A stretch of 64,000 bases of DNA from an uncultured Cyclobacteriaceae bacterium (lineage in GTDB: Bacteria > Bacteroidota > Bacteroidia > Cytophagales > Cyclobacteriaceae). Below the pieces are notes generated by a model. It was given only the letters and a program-made list of their open reading frames with translations. It was not told the DNA's origin and made no database searches. Both the position numbers and the translations under genes were made by a program. Shown in pieces: positions 19,313-27,480 of this stretch. The stretch covers positions 1 to 64,000 of the forward strand of contig CAKZRQ010000017.1 in assembly GCA_937146645.1 (NCBI GenBank). The letters are read 5' to 3'. Numbering within the stretch: position 1 is the stretch's first letter; the number at the start of each line of letters is the position of its first letter.

Positions 19313-20890
19313 TTAGAATGAGAAAGTAGTGCCGGGATTGGACTCTTCCTGTTCGACGATTTCGTCAGCTTTGTAATTGATGATGTCTGAAAGTCTTCCG
19401 GAGGAATTAAAATATCTCCAGGCGCCCTCCTTTTTCCCATCAAGCATTTGACCCTCAGAAGCCTTTCTGCCATTTTCATGATAAAAAATCCATGTGCCTG
19501 TGGCCTTTCCATTGCTAAAACTACCCTCAGATTCCTTTTGACCAGTGACATAATAAGTGAACCGAGTACCGTTACCATCCTTTAGAGTTCCTGCATCTAG
19601 GGTTCTTTTACCATCATAGGAAAAATACTCGCCCACATTCATAAGCCTTCCGTTATCCCAAGTTTCTTCCTGTGTGAGCTGCTTATTATCATAAAAAAGA
19701 CCCCAAAGTCCATTTTCAAAACCTACCTCATAAGAGCCGACAGATTTTAATTGACCACCATCATAATAATAAAACCATTGCCCTTGCTCCAATCCAAGCT
19801 TGTATTCTCCTTCAGCAATCAGAATTCCTATTTTATTGAAATATTTCCACAGTCCTGATTTTAAATCATTTCTATATTCCCCGATAGAATACAGCTCCCC
19901 GTCAGGAAAGAAACTTTTCCAAATTCCGGTCTTCATTCCGTTTTCATATTGTCCTAAAACGGATGCTTCTCCGGAAGAGTGATATTCAACATAATCACCG
20001 ATCGGAACACCGAGTTCATATGTTTTCCTCTTTGCTATGGACTTATTTGGGAAATATTCTTCCCAAACACCCACCGCAATATCTTTTTCGTAATGTTCAA
20101 TTCGTGCTACCCTTTTGTTCTCGTAGTAATATTTCCATTCTCCGTCTCTTAGCCCCTCATCATCAAAATATTCCTCAGCTTCCAAGATTTTTGTACCTAA
20201 ATAATACCTTTTCCAGGGACCTATTTTCTTCCCTTTCTTGTACTTTCCTTTCTCCAGTATCAAAACTCCATCACTGTAGTCGGTGTAGGTACCTTCCAGT
20301 TTTCCTTCTTTGTAAGTAGCTTCTGTGGCCAAAACCCCATCATCGAAATACCTCAAGAAGGGTCCGTTTTTCTCACCTTCTTCGTAGTATTCTCTAAGCG
20401 CCAGCTCTCCGTTAGGATGAAAGGTTGTCCAAAGGCCTTGCTTTTTTCCCTCTTCATAATTGCCTCTGGACAGTATTTGTTCTGGGTCCACATATTCAGG
20501 TACTCCTATTCGACCATAATATTCAATCCACTCTCCGACCAGAACACTGTCTTTGAGCACCATTTCTCTTTTTAAAGAACCTGTGGCATCGTAGACCTTC
20601 ATTGGTCCAAAAAGAACTCCGTCTCTGTAGTCAACAATGAGTTTAAGCTTGCCGTCGGGCCAGTAACTTGTCCATGTGCCTTCACGGACACCATCTTCGA
20701 AGTTTCCTTCGATCATTAAGACATTTGATTTTGGGTTGTAGTATTTCCAGAGCCCTTGTCGCTTCAGATCATCAACTACTCCTGTCGCCATCAGACTCGA
20801 GTCAGAATTATATTGCTTAACTACGGTCGCCTGTTGTGAAAAAATTGAAAAACAGATAAAAAAGAATGTGATTGAGAGTAGTTGCTTCAT
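19313..20890 (-). CDS. MORN-variant (YwqK-type) repeat protein, exported
   Basis: A 525-residue protein built from about 20 imperfect copies of a 20-25 residue unit with the core G-x-W-x-x-Y-x-x-(D/N)-G, for example GLWKYYNPKSNVLMIEGNFE and GTWIFYHENGRKASEG. This is the MORN variant found in YwqK-type proteins; automated labels call the family an antitoxin, but nothing here supports a toxin-antitoxin pair. I start at ATG 20890 (signal peptide MKQLLSITFFFICFSIFSQ), not at the in-frame upstream codon at 20902. Export to periplasm or surface is likely; the role may be binding. Eleven bases upstream of the ATG is a perfect AACCAG/CTGGTT inverted repeat. Confidence 0.87.
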   Translation of the reverse strand: MKQLLSITFFFICFSIFSQQATVVKQYNSDSSLMATGVVDDLKRQGLWKYYNPKSNVLMIEGNFEDGVREGTWTSYWPDGKLKLIVDYRDGVLFGPMKVYDATGSLKREMVLKDSVLVGEWIEYYGRIGVPEYVDPEQILSRGNYEEGKKQGLWTTFHPNGELALREYYEEGEKNGPFLRYFDDGVLATEATYKEGKLEGTYTDYSDGVLILEKGKYKKGKKIGPWKRYYLGTKILEAEEYFDDEGLRDGEWKYYYENKRVARIEHYEKDIAVGVWEEYFPNKSIAKRKTYELGVPIGDYVEYHSSGEASVLGQYENGMKTGIWKSFFPDGELYSIGEYRNDLKSGLWKYFNKIGILIAEGEYKLGLEQGQWFYYYDGGQLKSVGSYEVGFENGLWGLFYDNKQLTQEETWDNGRLMNVGEYFSYDGKRTLDAGTLKDGNGTRFTYYVTGQKESEGSFSNGKATGTWIFYHENGRKASEGQMLDGKKEGAWRYFNSSGRLSDIINYKADEIVEQEESNPGTTFSF

Positions 20891-20901
20891 ATATACAGCC
20901 A

Positions 20902-20921
20902 AACCAGTTCAAGACCTGGTT
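20902..20921. promoter_or_regulatory. Inverted repeat upstream of the MORN-repeat gene
   Basis: AACCAG (20902-20907) and CTGGTT (20916-20921) are perfect complements separated by eight bases, ending 11 bp before the ATG of the leftward gene. It could be a regulator site or an mRNA hairpin over the ribosome-binding region. No T-run follows. Confidence 0.35.
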
Positions 20922-21016
20922 CACGATTCCAATTAAGGGTGATCAAAATCTGTTTCGCTAATTGTACGGGAAATTTTAAATCCAGTTTAAAATTAACCCA
21001 TTTCTATAATTTTTCT

Positions 21017-21553
21017 TTATGGATTTGCCAGTATCTGAAGTAAACCGTTTACCTGTGAAAATATTTCTTCCTCTACTTCTTCTTTTTGGTTCCCAATTTC
21101 AATCTCTTTATACCATACGAATAGATTTTCCTGATTTTCTATTTGATTATCATCATTTGACCCGAGAATTATACTAGGGTAATCAAAAGGATCCGATTGA
21201 TCACTTTTTGTAAAGTGCTGCTTCTCCAGTGATTTATTGAGATGGTCAGAGATTCTTTCCCCTCCTAAATAAATAAAAATGAATATTCCATGACCGAACC
21301 AATTAAGAACGCGAATATTTTGTCCTGAGTCCTTTTTCCAATTTCTGATTACATCTAGAACATGATAAGGGAATCCTACAAGATCATTTCCTCTTGACAA
21401 CTTTATTCCCTTTGATTCAGAGAAGTTTATAAGTTGATCAGATTCTGAAATTCGATTTCCTACCTCCGAAAAAATACTCCAGAATTTAGTTTTGAGTCTG
21501 TTTTGCCTTTGAATCAAGACTTTGTCTTTCCAGAGATTCAGATCTAAATCCAT
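21017..21553 (-). CDS. Hypothetical protein, 178 residues
   Basis: I do not recognise this protein. It has no signal peptide or membrane helix, so it should be cytoplasmic. It is highly charged, with an N-terminal helical part (residues 1-45), a hydrophobic core stretch NWFGHGIFIFIYLGGERISDH near 85-105, and an acidic C-terminal part (EIGNQKEEVEEEIFSQVN). The gene starts 9 bp after the fabH stop on the same strand, so it is probably the last gene of the yheT, SRAP, fabH, hypothetical series. Codon use looks like its neighbours. Confidence 0.6.
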   Translation of the reverse strand: MDLDLNLWKDKVLIQRQNRLKTKFWSIFSEVGNRISESDQLINFSESKGIKLSRGNDLVGFPYHVLDVIRNWKKDSGQNIRVLNWFGHGIFIFIYLGGERISDHLNKSLEKQHFTKSDQSDPFDYPSIILGSNDDNQIENQENLFVWYKEIEIGNQKEEVEEEIFSQVNGLLQILANP

Positions 21554-21562
21554 ATCACTGGA

Positions 21563-22561
21563 TTACCAACGTAAAAGTGCAGAGGCCCAAGCGAAACCTG
21601 AACCAAAAGCTGCCAGGCATAACAAATCACCTGCTTTTATTCTGCCTTGTTCCCAAGCCTCACTCATTGCTATGGGGATGGTACCTGCTGTTGTATTGCC
21701 ACGAGTCATAATGTTATTAAATACTCTGTCATCAGCCAGCTCAAGCTTTTTCTGAACATATTGACTGATTCTCAAATTTGCCTGATGAGGAATCATAAGG
21801 TCGATTTCAGATTTATCAATTCCATTATGTTCTAGAGCTTCATTTATTACCTCCATGAACCGTACTACGGCATGCTTGAAAACCGCATTACCATTCATTT
21901 TTAAAAAGAAATCTCCTCTATCAATCATCTCTTGAGAAATCCTGATTTTACCACTCGAGGAAGGAGCTACACAGTATAATTCTTCAGCATATTGCCCTTG
22001 AGAATGTAAATGAGTGGATAAAATTCCTGAAGTTCCGTTATCTGATCTCCCTAAAACAACTGCCCCAGCGCCATCTGCGAAAATGACGGAGCTCGATCTG
22101 CCTTCATCACTTTTATCAAGTGCAGAGGATTGAATTTCGGCCCCAACTACAAGAATCTTTTTGTACATACCGGTTTTAATAAACTGGTCCGCTACAGAAA
22201 GAGAGTAAATAAATCCAGAGCATGCATTTCTGACATCCAGGGCTCCAATTTCACCAAATCCTAATTCCCGCTGAAGCAAAACACCATTTCCAGGTAAGAA
22301 ATAATCTGAAGTAATGGTTGCAAAAACTATAAAATCAATGTCAGATGCTTTCACTCCTGCCCTTTCCATTGCCATGATTGAGGCTTCCTTGGCCATACTT
22401 GTCACGGTCTCTTTTCCAGGTGTATACCAACGTCTCTCTCTAATACCAGTCCTCTCTACTATCCATGCGTCATTAGTATTCATCATTCCTGAAAGCTCAT
22501 CGTTTGTCACAATTCGCTCAGGAAGGCAATGTCCCGCACCTAAAATTTTTGATCTATACAT
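21563..22561 (-). CDS. fabH: Beta-ketoacyl-ACP synthase III (FabH)
   Basis: Condensing enzyme that starts type II fatty-acid synthesis by joining an acyl-CoA primer to malonyl-ACP in the cytoplasm. The 332-residue length is normal. The catalytic triad is intact: Cys114 in DVRNACSGFIYS, His259 in MIPHQANLRI and Asn289 in RGNTTAGTIP. The C-terminal LCLAAFGSGFAWASALLRW is also typical. Bacteroidota often carry several FabH paralogues; isolation here from other fab genes suggests this could be an accessory copy. It precedes the 178-residue hypothetical gene by 9 bp. Confidence 0.95.
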   Translation of the reverse strand: MYRSKILGAGHCLPERIVTNDELSGMMNTNDAWIVERTGIRERRWYTPGKETVTSMAKEASIMAMERAGVKASDIDFIVFATITSDYFLPGNGVLLQRELGFGEIGALDVRNACSGFIYSLSVADQFIKTGMYKKILVVGAEIQSSALDKSDEGRSSSVIFADGAGAVVLGRSDNGTSGILSTHLHSQGQYAEELYCVAPSSSGKIRISQEMIDRGDFFLKMNGNAVFKHAVVRFMEVINEALEHNGIDKSEIDLMIPHQANLRISQYVQKKLELADDRVFNNIMTRGNTTAGTIPIAMSEAWEQGRIKAGDLLCLAAFGSGFAWASALLRW

Positions 22562-22651
22562 TGAAATTGGGTTTAATTCCTAAAGATCAAATATCGGAAG
22601 TAATCGAGTTATGGCAAAAACGCTCTAAGCAATGTTGAGCATTGGCGGTAT

Positions 22652-23350
22652 TTAGCCAAACAAGGTGTAATTCCCATGCTGATCGGCAGGGGAAACTTTT
22701 TTTATAAGACTAGGGTAGTCGTTTTGTACAGAGTTCACAGAAGGGGAAACTGTAAAGCTTTCGAGGTTAGCACCATCCAGAGGTTTAAGCAAATCCTTTA
22801 ACTCTTCAGGGGAACTGTATTGATCCAGCCATTTCGTTTCCTGCTCCTTATTGAAAATAACCGGCATCCGATCATGGATTTGCTCCACAGTGCCATTTGG
22901 ACTCGTGGTAAGAATTAAAAAAGTGTGCTGAACATCCCCTGAAACCGTCTCGTACTCATCCCAGATCCCAGCAAATGAAAACAAACTGTTCCCTTCCAAT
23001 TGAAATCGATAGGGAATTTTGGTTTTCTTCCCTAGCCTTTTCCACTCATAGAAACCATCAGCAGGAATAATGCATCTTCTGCTTTTGAATGATTTTTTGA
23101 AGGTTACTTTCTGATCTACGGTTTCCGACTTAGCATTGATTAGCTTTTGTGAAACCGGCCTATTTCGGCCAAAGTCAGGAGTGATACCCCAATAGAAAAA
23201 TGAAAAACCTTTTGGGCTTTGTGATGTAATCACCGGAACCAATTGAGTAGGAGCGACATTGTATCTCGGCTCGAATTCAGAAAGCATTTCTGCACTGAAT
23301 CTCTCTTCTAAATCTTTCTTGTCTTTACCAAGTGAATACCGTCCACACAT
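22652..23350 (-). CDS. SRAP domain protein (YedK/HMCES), abasic-site DNA-protein crosslink protein
   Basis: Protects abasic sites in single-stranded DNA by forming a thiazolidine crosslink. The 232-residue protein has the invariant N-terminal Met-Cys, so Cys2 becomes the reactive terminus after Met removal. Asn73 in INAKSET, Glu102 in PADGFYEWK and His159 in QIHDRMPVIF match the YedK/HMCES active-site residues. No added domains. It starts 24 bp after the yheT-like stop on the same strand. Confidence 0.93.
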   Translation of the reverse strand: MCGRYSLGKDKKDLEERFSAEMLSEFEPRYNVAPTQLVPVITSQSPKGFSFFYWGITPDFGRNRPVSQKLINAKSETVDQKVTFKKSFKSRRCIIPADGFYEWKRLGKKTKIPYRFQLEGNSLFSFAGIWDEYETVSGDVQHTFLILTTSPNGTVEQIHDRMPVIFNKEQETKWLDQYSSPEELKDLLKPLDGANLESFTVSPSVNSVQNDYPSLIKKVSPADQHGNYTLFG

Positions 23351-23374
23351 AGGTTTTTCGAAGTTTTTGGGAAG

Positions 23375-24334
23375 TTAATCTTCTCCTTGAACAAATTCAA
23401 CAGCCCTTTTCTCAGAATAATACATCCCTGCGTCATTACTAGTCGAAAATCCGACATGTCCTCCCTGAGAAGGAGCTTCCAGCGTGACCTTCTCCAAAGA
23501 CTCTGCCAGAGTGTAAGGAAAGCACTCTTGGCTTAAAAAAGGATCGTTTTTCGCATTCAGGATTAAGGTTCGGGTTTGAATACCTTCAAGAAAAAATAGT
23601 GCACTGTTGACTTCATAGTATTCAGCAGCATCGGTGAAGCCATGAAAGGGACCGGTAAATACATCGTCGAAATCAGATAACCTATTCAGCTGATTCAGCT
23701 TTTCTAAAGGGATTTCATCGGGAAAATGAACCGCCTTATCACGGACTTTCTTTTTTAAGCTTTTCAAGAACCTTCTGGAATAAAGAAAATTTTCTCTTTC
23801 TGAAATTCTTTTACTCGCACCAGCCAAATGCAATGGGACTGAGATAGCGACTCCTGATTCTATTTTATCAGGACGAGTTCTATCCTCCCCCAAATATTTT
23901 AAAGTTAGATTACCCCCCAAGCTGAATCCGATCAGGGAAATTTTATCATAGTCTTTGGAAGCATGCTCTACTATCCTGTCTAAATCATAAGTCGCACCAG
24001 AATGGTAAAAAATCATTTGTTTGTTCAACTCTGGACCACAACCTCTGTAATTCCAAGTGAGAACATCATATCCTTTATTAATAAAGGCTTTGGTCATTCC
24101 CAGCATGTAGGGGCGGTCGCTACTACCCTCCAAGCCGTGAGAAATAATGATTAGGTGATCAGAATCATTTCGGTACCAGTCCAAATCGAGAAAATCATTG
24201 TCCTCGGTTGGAATTCGCTCGTGCTTTGGAGCTCTGATCTTCACTTTTCTAAACAAAGCTGGATAAATAGTCTCAAGATGGCTGTTAAATAGCCACTTAG
24301 GTCTTCGGTAATTATCCTCTTTAAAATTTGGCAT
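23375..24334 (-). CDS. YheT family alpha/beta hydrolase
   Basis: Alpha/beta-hydrolase of the YheT/ABHD1-3 type, 319 residues, predicted cytoplasmic. The nucleophile elbow LIGFSLGGN places the catalytic Ser at 138; ISHGLEGSSDRPYM forms the oxyanion region; NAKNDPFLS carries the likely acid and SQGGHVGF the catalytic His. Family members are thought to act on esters or lipids, but the substrate is unknown. The N-terminal RPKWLFNSHLETIYPAL is family-typical. It is divergent from the pyruvate dehydrogenase E2 gene with 119 bp between starts. Confidence 0.88.
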   Translation of the reverse strand: MPNFKEDNYRRPKWLFNSHLETIYPALFRKVKIRAPKHERIPTEDNDFLDLDWYRNDSDHLIIISHGLEGSSDRPYMLGMTKAFINKGYDVLTWNYRGCGPELNKQMIFYHSGATYDLDRIVEHASKDYDKISLIGFSLGGNLTLKYLGEDRTRPDKIESGVAISVPLHLAGASKRISERENFLYSRRFLKSLKKKVRDKAVHFPDEIPLEKLNQLNRLSDFDDVFTGPFHGFTDAAEYYEVNSALFFLEGIQTRTLILNAKNDPFLSQECFPYTLAESLEKVTLEAPSQGGHVGFSTSNDAGMYYSEKRAVEFVQGED

Positions 24335-24387
24335 AAAAAGGGTGAATTTTTACTCTGATTTCACTGTTTGGGAAATTAAGTTTAATA

Positions 24388-24419
24388 TTTGAATAAAGAC
24401 TTTATTCAAACTATTTTTG
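24388..24419 (+). promoter_or_regulatory. Bacteroidota-type promoter of the E2 gene
   Basis: TTTG at 24388-24391 (-33 element), 20 bases, then TATTTTTG at 24412-24419 (-7 element, consensus TAnnTTTG). Both elements are perfect. Transcription should start about 30 bases before the ATG at 24454. Confidence 0.75.
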
Positions 24420-24453
24420 GTCTCTTCAAAAACAGAATCAGAGAGGAAAACTT

Positions 24454-26088
24454 ATGGCTGAAGTAATAAGAATGCCCAAAATGAGTGACACCATGGAAGA
24501 AGGTGTTATCGCTGCATGGCTAAAAAAAGTTGGTGACGAGGTGAAGCCAGGTGATATCCTGGCAGAAGTGGAGACCGACAAGGCAACCATGGAGCTTGAA
24601 TCATATGAAGAAGGTGTACTTCTTCATATAGGTGTTCAAGAAAAAGATGCCGTTCCTGTTAACGGAATCATAGCAGTAATAGGAGAAAAAGGAGAATCCT
24701 TTGATGACCTTTTAAAAGAGTCTTCAAATGGTGCTGCTGCTCCTGAAACAAGTGCTGCACCAGAACCAAAAGAAGACACACCAGCTCCTGCACCCGCTGC
24801 AGAAGCTATTGATACTTCCGGCATCGAAGCAACAGTGATCACTATGCCGAAAATGTCTGATACCATGGAAGAAGGAACTATTTCCGCATGGTTGAAGAAA
24901 GTGGGAGATGATATCAAATCAGGCGATATTCTCGCAGAGGTAGAAACTGATAAAGCTACCATGGAGCTTGAATCATATGAGGATGGAACGCTTCTTCACA
25001 TAGGTGTTGAGGCGGGTAATGCTGTCCCTGTTGATGGAGTCATAGCTGTGATTGGTGCTAAAGGGGCTGATTTTGAGACCTTGCTCAAAGCTCAGGCTGC
25101 TTCTACAACTACCAGTGAAGCTGCAGCCCCAGCAAGCCCAGAGCCAGTAAAGGAAGAACCTAAACAAGAGTCCGCACCAGCTCCACAAGTAGTACCTCAG
25201 ACTTCGGCTCCTGCGGCGAGTACAGGTGAAAGAGTGAAAGCCTCACCACTTGCCAAGAAAATGGCAGAGGAAAAGGGAATCGATATTTCTTTGGTTGCAG
25301 GTTCTGGAGAGGGAGGAAGAGTCATAAAGAGAGATATTGAAAATTATGTACCAACACCAGTAGCAGCTGCTCCTTCTGGAGCGATTGCTCCAGCTGTGGT
25401 TGGTCAAGAGAGCTTCCGTGAGGAAAATGTTTCTCAAATGCGTAAGGTCATCGCAAAGAGATTGGCAGAGAGTAAGTTTACTGCTCCGCACTTCTACCTG
25501 ACCATGGAGATTAACATGGACAAGGCTATTGCAGCTCGAAAGAGTATGAATGAAATAGCTCCAGTGAAAATCTCTTTCAACGATATGGTTATCAAAGCTG
25601 CTGCTGCTGCTTTGCGTCAGCATCCTAAAGTAAATGCGAGCTGGCTGGGAGATAAGATTCGCTACAATGATCATATTCATGTAGGAATGGCTGTTGCTGT
25701 AGAAGAAGGACTTTTAGTCCCTGTGATTAGATTTGCGGATAGCAAGTCATTGTCTCAAATCTCTACCGAGGCGAAGTCACTAGGCGGAAAAGCTAAAAAT
25801 AAAGAGCTTCAGCCTAAGGACTGGGAAGGAAATACCTTCACTATTTCGAACCTTGGTATGTTTGGTATAGACGAGTTCACGGCAATCATTAATCCGCCAG
25901 ATGCCTGTATTTTGGCAGTAGGAGGAATTAAAGAGACCGTGATCGTCGAGAATGGAGAAATGAAAATCGGAAATATCATGAAGGTGACTCTTTCATGCGA
26001 CCACAGAGTAGTGGACGGTGCTGTTGGTTCTGCATTCCTTCTTACGCTGAAGAGTCTTTTGGAAGATCCAGTTAGGATTCTTGTATAA
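24454..26088 (+). CDS. pdhC: Pyruvate dehydrogenase complex E2 (dihydrolipoamide acetyltransferase), two lipoyl domains
   Basis: Core acetyltransferase that passes the acetyl group from E1 to CoA via lipoyl arms. The 544 residues contain two lipoyl domains with modified lysines Lys43 and Lys167, each in EVETDKATMELESYE, Ala/Pro/Glu-rich linkers (about 95-120 and 215-250), a peripheral-subunit-binding domain (about 255-295, ASPLAKKMAEEKGIDIS) and the catalytic domain ending SCDHRVVDGAVGS with His517 and Asp521. The duplicated lipoyl domains and MSDTMEEG motif fit pyruvate rather than 2-oxoglutarate E2. E1 and E3 genes are not adjacent. A consensus promoter precedes it and a strong terminator follows, so it is transcribed alone. 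Confidence 0.94.
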   Translation: MAEVIRMPKMSDTMEEGVIAAWLKKVGDEVKPGDILAEVETDKATMELESYEEGVLLHIGVQEKDAVPVNGIIAVIGEKGESFDDLLKESSNGAAAPETSAAPEPKEDTPAPAPAAEAIDTSGIEATVITMPKMSDTMEEGTISAWLKKVGDDIKSGDILAEVETDKATMELESYEDGTLLHIGVEAGNAVPVDGVIAVIGAKGADFETLLKAQAASTTTSEAAAPASPEPVKEEPKQESAPAPQVVPQTSAPAASTGERVKASPLAKKMAEEKGIDISLVAGSGEGGRVIKRDIENYVPTPVAAAPSGAIAPAVVGQESFREENVSQMRKVIAKRLAESKFTAPHFYLTMEINMDKAIAARKSMNEIAPVKISFNDMVIKAAAAALRQHPKVNASWLGDKIRYNDHIHVGMAVAVEEGLLVPVIRFADSKSLSQISTEAKSLGGKAKNKELQPKDWEGNTFTISNLGMFGIDEFTAIINPPDACILAVGGIKETVIVENGEMKIGNIMKVTLSCDHRVVDGAVGSAFLLTLKSLLEDPVRILV

Positions 26089-26106
26089 TAAGAATTAGAT
26101 ACTGTC

Positions 26107-26132
26107 AAAAAGTCCTGTTTTCAGGACTTTTT
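26107..26132 (+). terminator. Intrinsic terminator after E2
   Basis: AAAAAGTCCTG (26107-26117), loop TTTT, CAGGACTTTTT (26122-26132): an 11-bp perfect stem with terminal T-run. It lies 18 bp after the E2 stop. Confidence 0.9.
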
Positions 26133-26165
26133 GCTTTTTGTACGGTAATTGAATAGAGTGGAATT

Positions 26166-26708
26166 ATGATGGAGAAAATTAAATCAACAACCGTCGTAGC
26201 CATTAGGCATAACGATGAAGTGGTCATCGGTGCTGATGGTCAGGCGACCATGGGAAATACGGTTGCGAAAAGCAGTGTTAAGAAACTGAGGGTATTGCAG
26301 GGAGGAAAGATTGTCACCGGTTTCGCAGGTTCAACAGCTGATGCTTTTACTCTTTTAGAGAAATTTGAGGAGAAACTTGGGGCTTTTGGAAATAACATGA
26401 AACGAGCGGCTGTGGAGCTGGCTAAAGACTGGAGGATGGACAGAATGCTCAGCAAGCTTGAGGCCATGATGATTGTAGCTGATAAAGACGATATTTTAAT
26501 TATTTCTGGAACTGGGGATGTCATTGAACCAGATATGGAGATAGCTACTATTGGCTCTGGAAGTATGTATGCTCAGTCTGCCGCAAGAGCCCTGAAGAAA
26601 TTTGCTCCTAATTTGAGTGCAGAGGAGATGGTTAGGGAAAGCTTATCGATAGCCGCAGATGTCTGTATTTATACCAATCATAATTTGATCATAGAAAAGG
26701 TCAAATGA
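26166..26708 (+). CDS. hslV: ATP-dependent protease subunit HslV
   Basis: Threonine peptidase of the HslUV protease, forming a double hexamer fed by the HslU unfoldase. The 180 residues include STTVVAIRHNDEVVIGADGQ, GFAGSTADAFTLLEKFEEKL, KDWRMDRMLSKLEAM and IYTNHNLIIE, all close to E. coli HslV. The catalytic Thr is residue 8, so a short propeptide (MMEKIKS) must be removed; in E. coli only the initiator Met precedes it. ATG 26169 would shorten it by one residue. No hslU is adjacent, and strong terminators flank the gene on both sides. Confidence 0.95.
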   Translation: MMEKIKSTTVVAIRHNDEVVIGADGQATMGNTVAKSSVKKLRVLQGGKIVTGFAGSTADAFTLLEKFEEKLGAFGNNMKRAAVELAKDWRMDRMLSKLEAMMIVADKDDILIISGTGDVIEPDMEIATIGSGSMYAQSAARALKKFAPNLSAEEMVRESLSIAADVCIYTNHNLIIEKVK

Positions 26709-26723
26709 CCATTGATAATCAGA

Positions 26724-26750
26724 ACGAGACTTAAAGTCTCGTTTTTTTTT
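26724..26750 (+). terminator. Intrinsic terminator after hslV
   Basis: ACGAGAC (26724-26730) and GTCTCGT (26736-26742) form a stem with further A/T pairs, followed by a T-run to 26750. It lies 16 bp after the hslV stop. Confidence 0.88.
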
Positions 26751-26808
26751 GCTTTTGAAAACCTGTTTACTCGTTTACATGTTATCTGATTGAAATTGAA
26801 TAGTGAGA

Positions 26809-27474
26809 ATGGAAGCTAAATCAACAAAACGAACCACAAAGAAAGATTATCGCAAACTGATCATCGAAGGCTATAAGCAGGAAGTGCTTGAGCATGGCGT
26901 TGCCCCAAAGTCGATTTTCAAGTTTGCGAAAGGCTTAGAAATGAAGGAAAGTGATTTCTACAATTACTTCACCTCATTTGAAGCAATTAAATCCGCCATT
27001 TGGATGGATATCCTTGAAAGTACTCTGGAGGCCGTGGAAGGCCAAGAGGTATTTAAGGAGTATAGCGCAAGAGAGAAATTTCTAAGTTTTCTGTTTACAT
27101 GGATTGAGGAATTGAAAAATAATCGCTCGTATCTAATGAGCCTTTACTCAGATTCTCAACTGTCCATGGCAAAGCTACCAGTAGAGGTAAGGGAATTTAA
27201 AGACCGGTTTAAGGATTTCGCGAATGAGATAATTCTGGAGGGAAAGGAAACTGAAGAAATTGCTTCGAGACCGATCATTAGCGATCGTTATGACGAAGCA
27301 TTATGGATTCAAGTAATGTTTGTATTTAAATATTGGATAGACGATAGTTCTCCAAGATTTGAGAAGACTGATGCTGCGATAGAGAAATCTGTGAATCTTG
27401 GCTTTGACCTTATGGGTAAAAGCGCGCTGGATTCGTTTATTGATTTTGCCAAGTTCATTTACCAATCTAAGTAA
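26809..27474 (+). CDS. TetR family transcriptional regulator
   Basis: Predicted DNA-binding regulator of 221 residues. The N-terminal helix-turn-helix occupies about residues 15-55 (LIIEGYKQEVLEHGVAPKSI, then FYNYFTSFEAIKSAIW, the usual TetR recognition and fourth helices); the remaining helical part is the ligand and dimer domain. I start at ATG 26809; a GTG six bases earlier is in frame. It is 6 bp upstream of the ABC1/AarF kinase gene, with which it surely forms an operon. A GTTTAC direct repeat 30-45 bp before the start could be part of an operator. Confidence 0.85.
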   Translation: MEAKSTKRTTKKDYRKLIIEGYKQEVLEHGVAPKSIFKFAKGLEMKESDFYNYFTSFEAIKSAIWMDILESTLEAVEGQEVFKEYSAREKFLSFLFTWIEELKNNRSYLMSLYSDSQLSMAKLPVEVREFKDRFKDFANEIILEGKETEEIASRPIISDRYDEALWIQVMFVFKYWIDDSSPRFEKTDAAIEKSVNLGFDLMGKSALDSFIDFAKFIYQSK

Positions 27475-27480
27475 GAAGCC

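Noticed and set aside
19313-20890. Toxin-antitoxin system suggested by the YwqK family name
   Set aside because: No toxin-like partner gene is adjacent; the protein is an exported MORN-repeat protein.
25243-25680. Opposite-strand open frames inside the E2 gene and many other genes
   Set aside because: They are shadows of well-supported genes, with no family resemblance or start context.
26765-26778. GTTTAC direct repeat as a firm TetR operator
   Set aside because: TetR operators are usually palindromic; this is a short direct repeat in A/T-rich DNA and may be chance.
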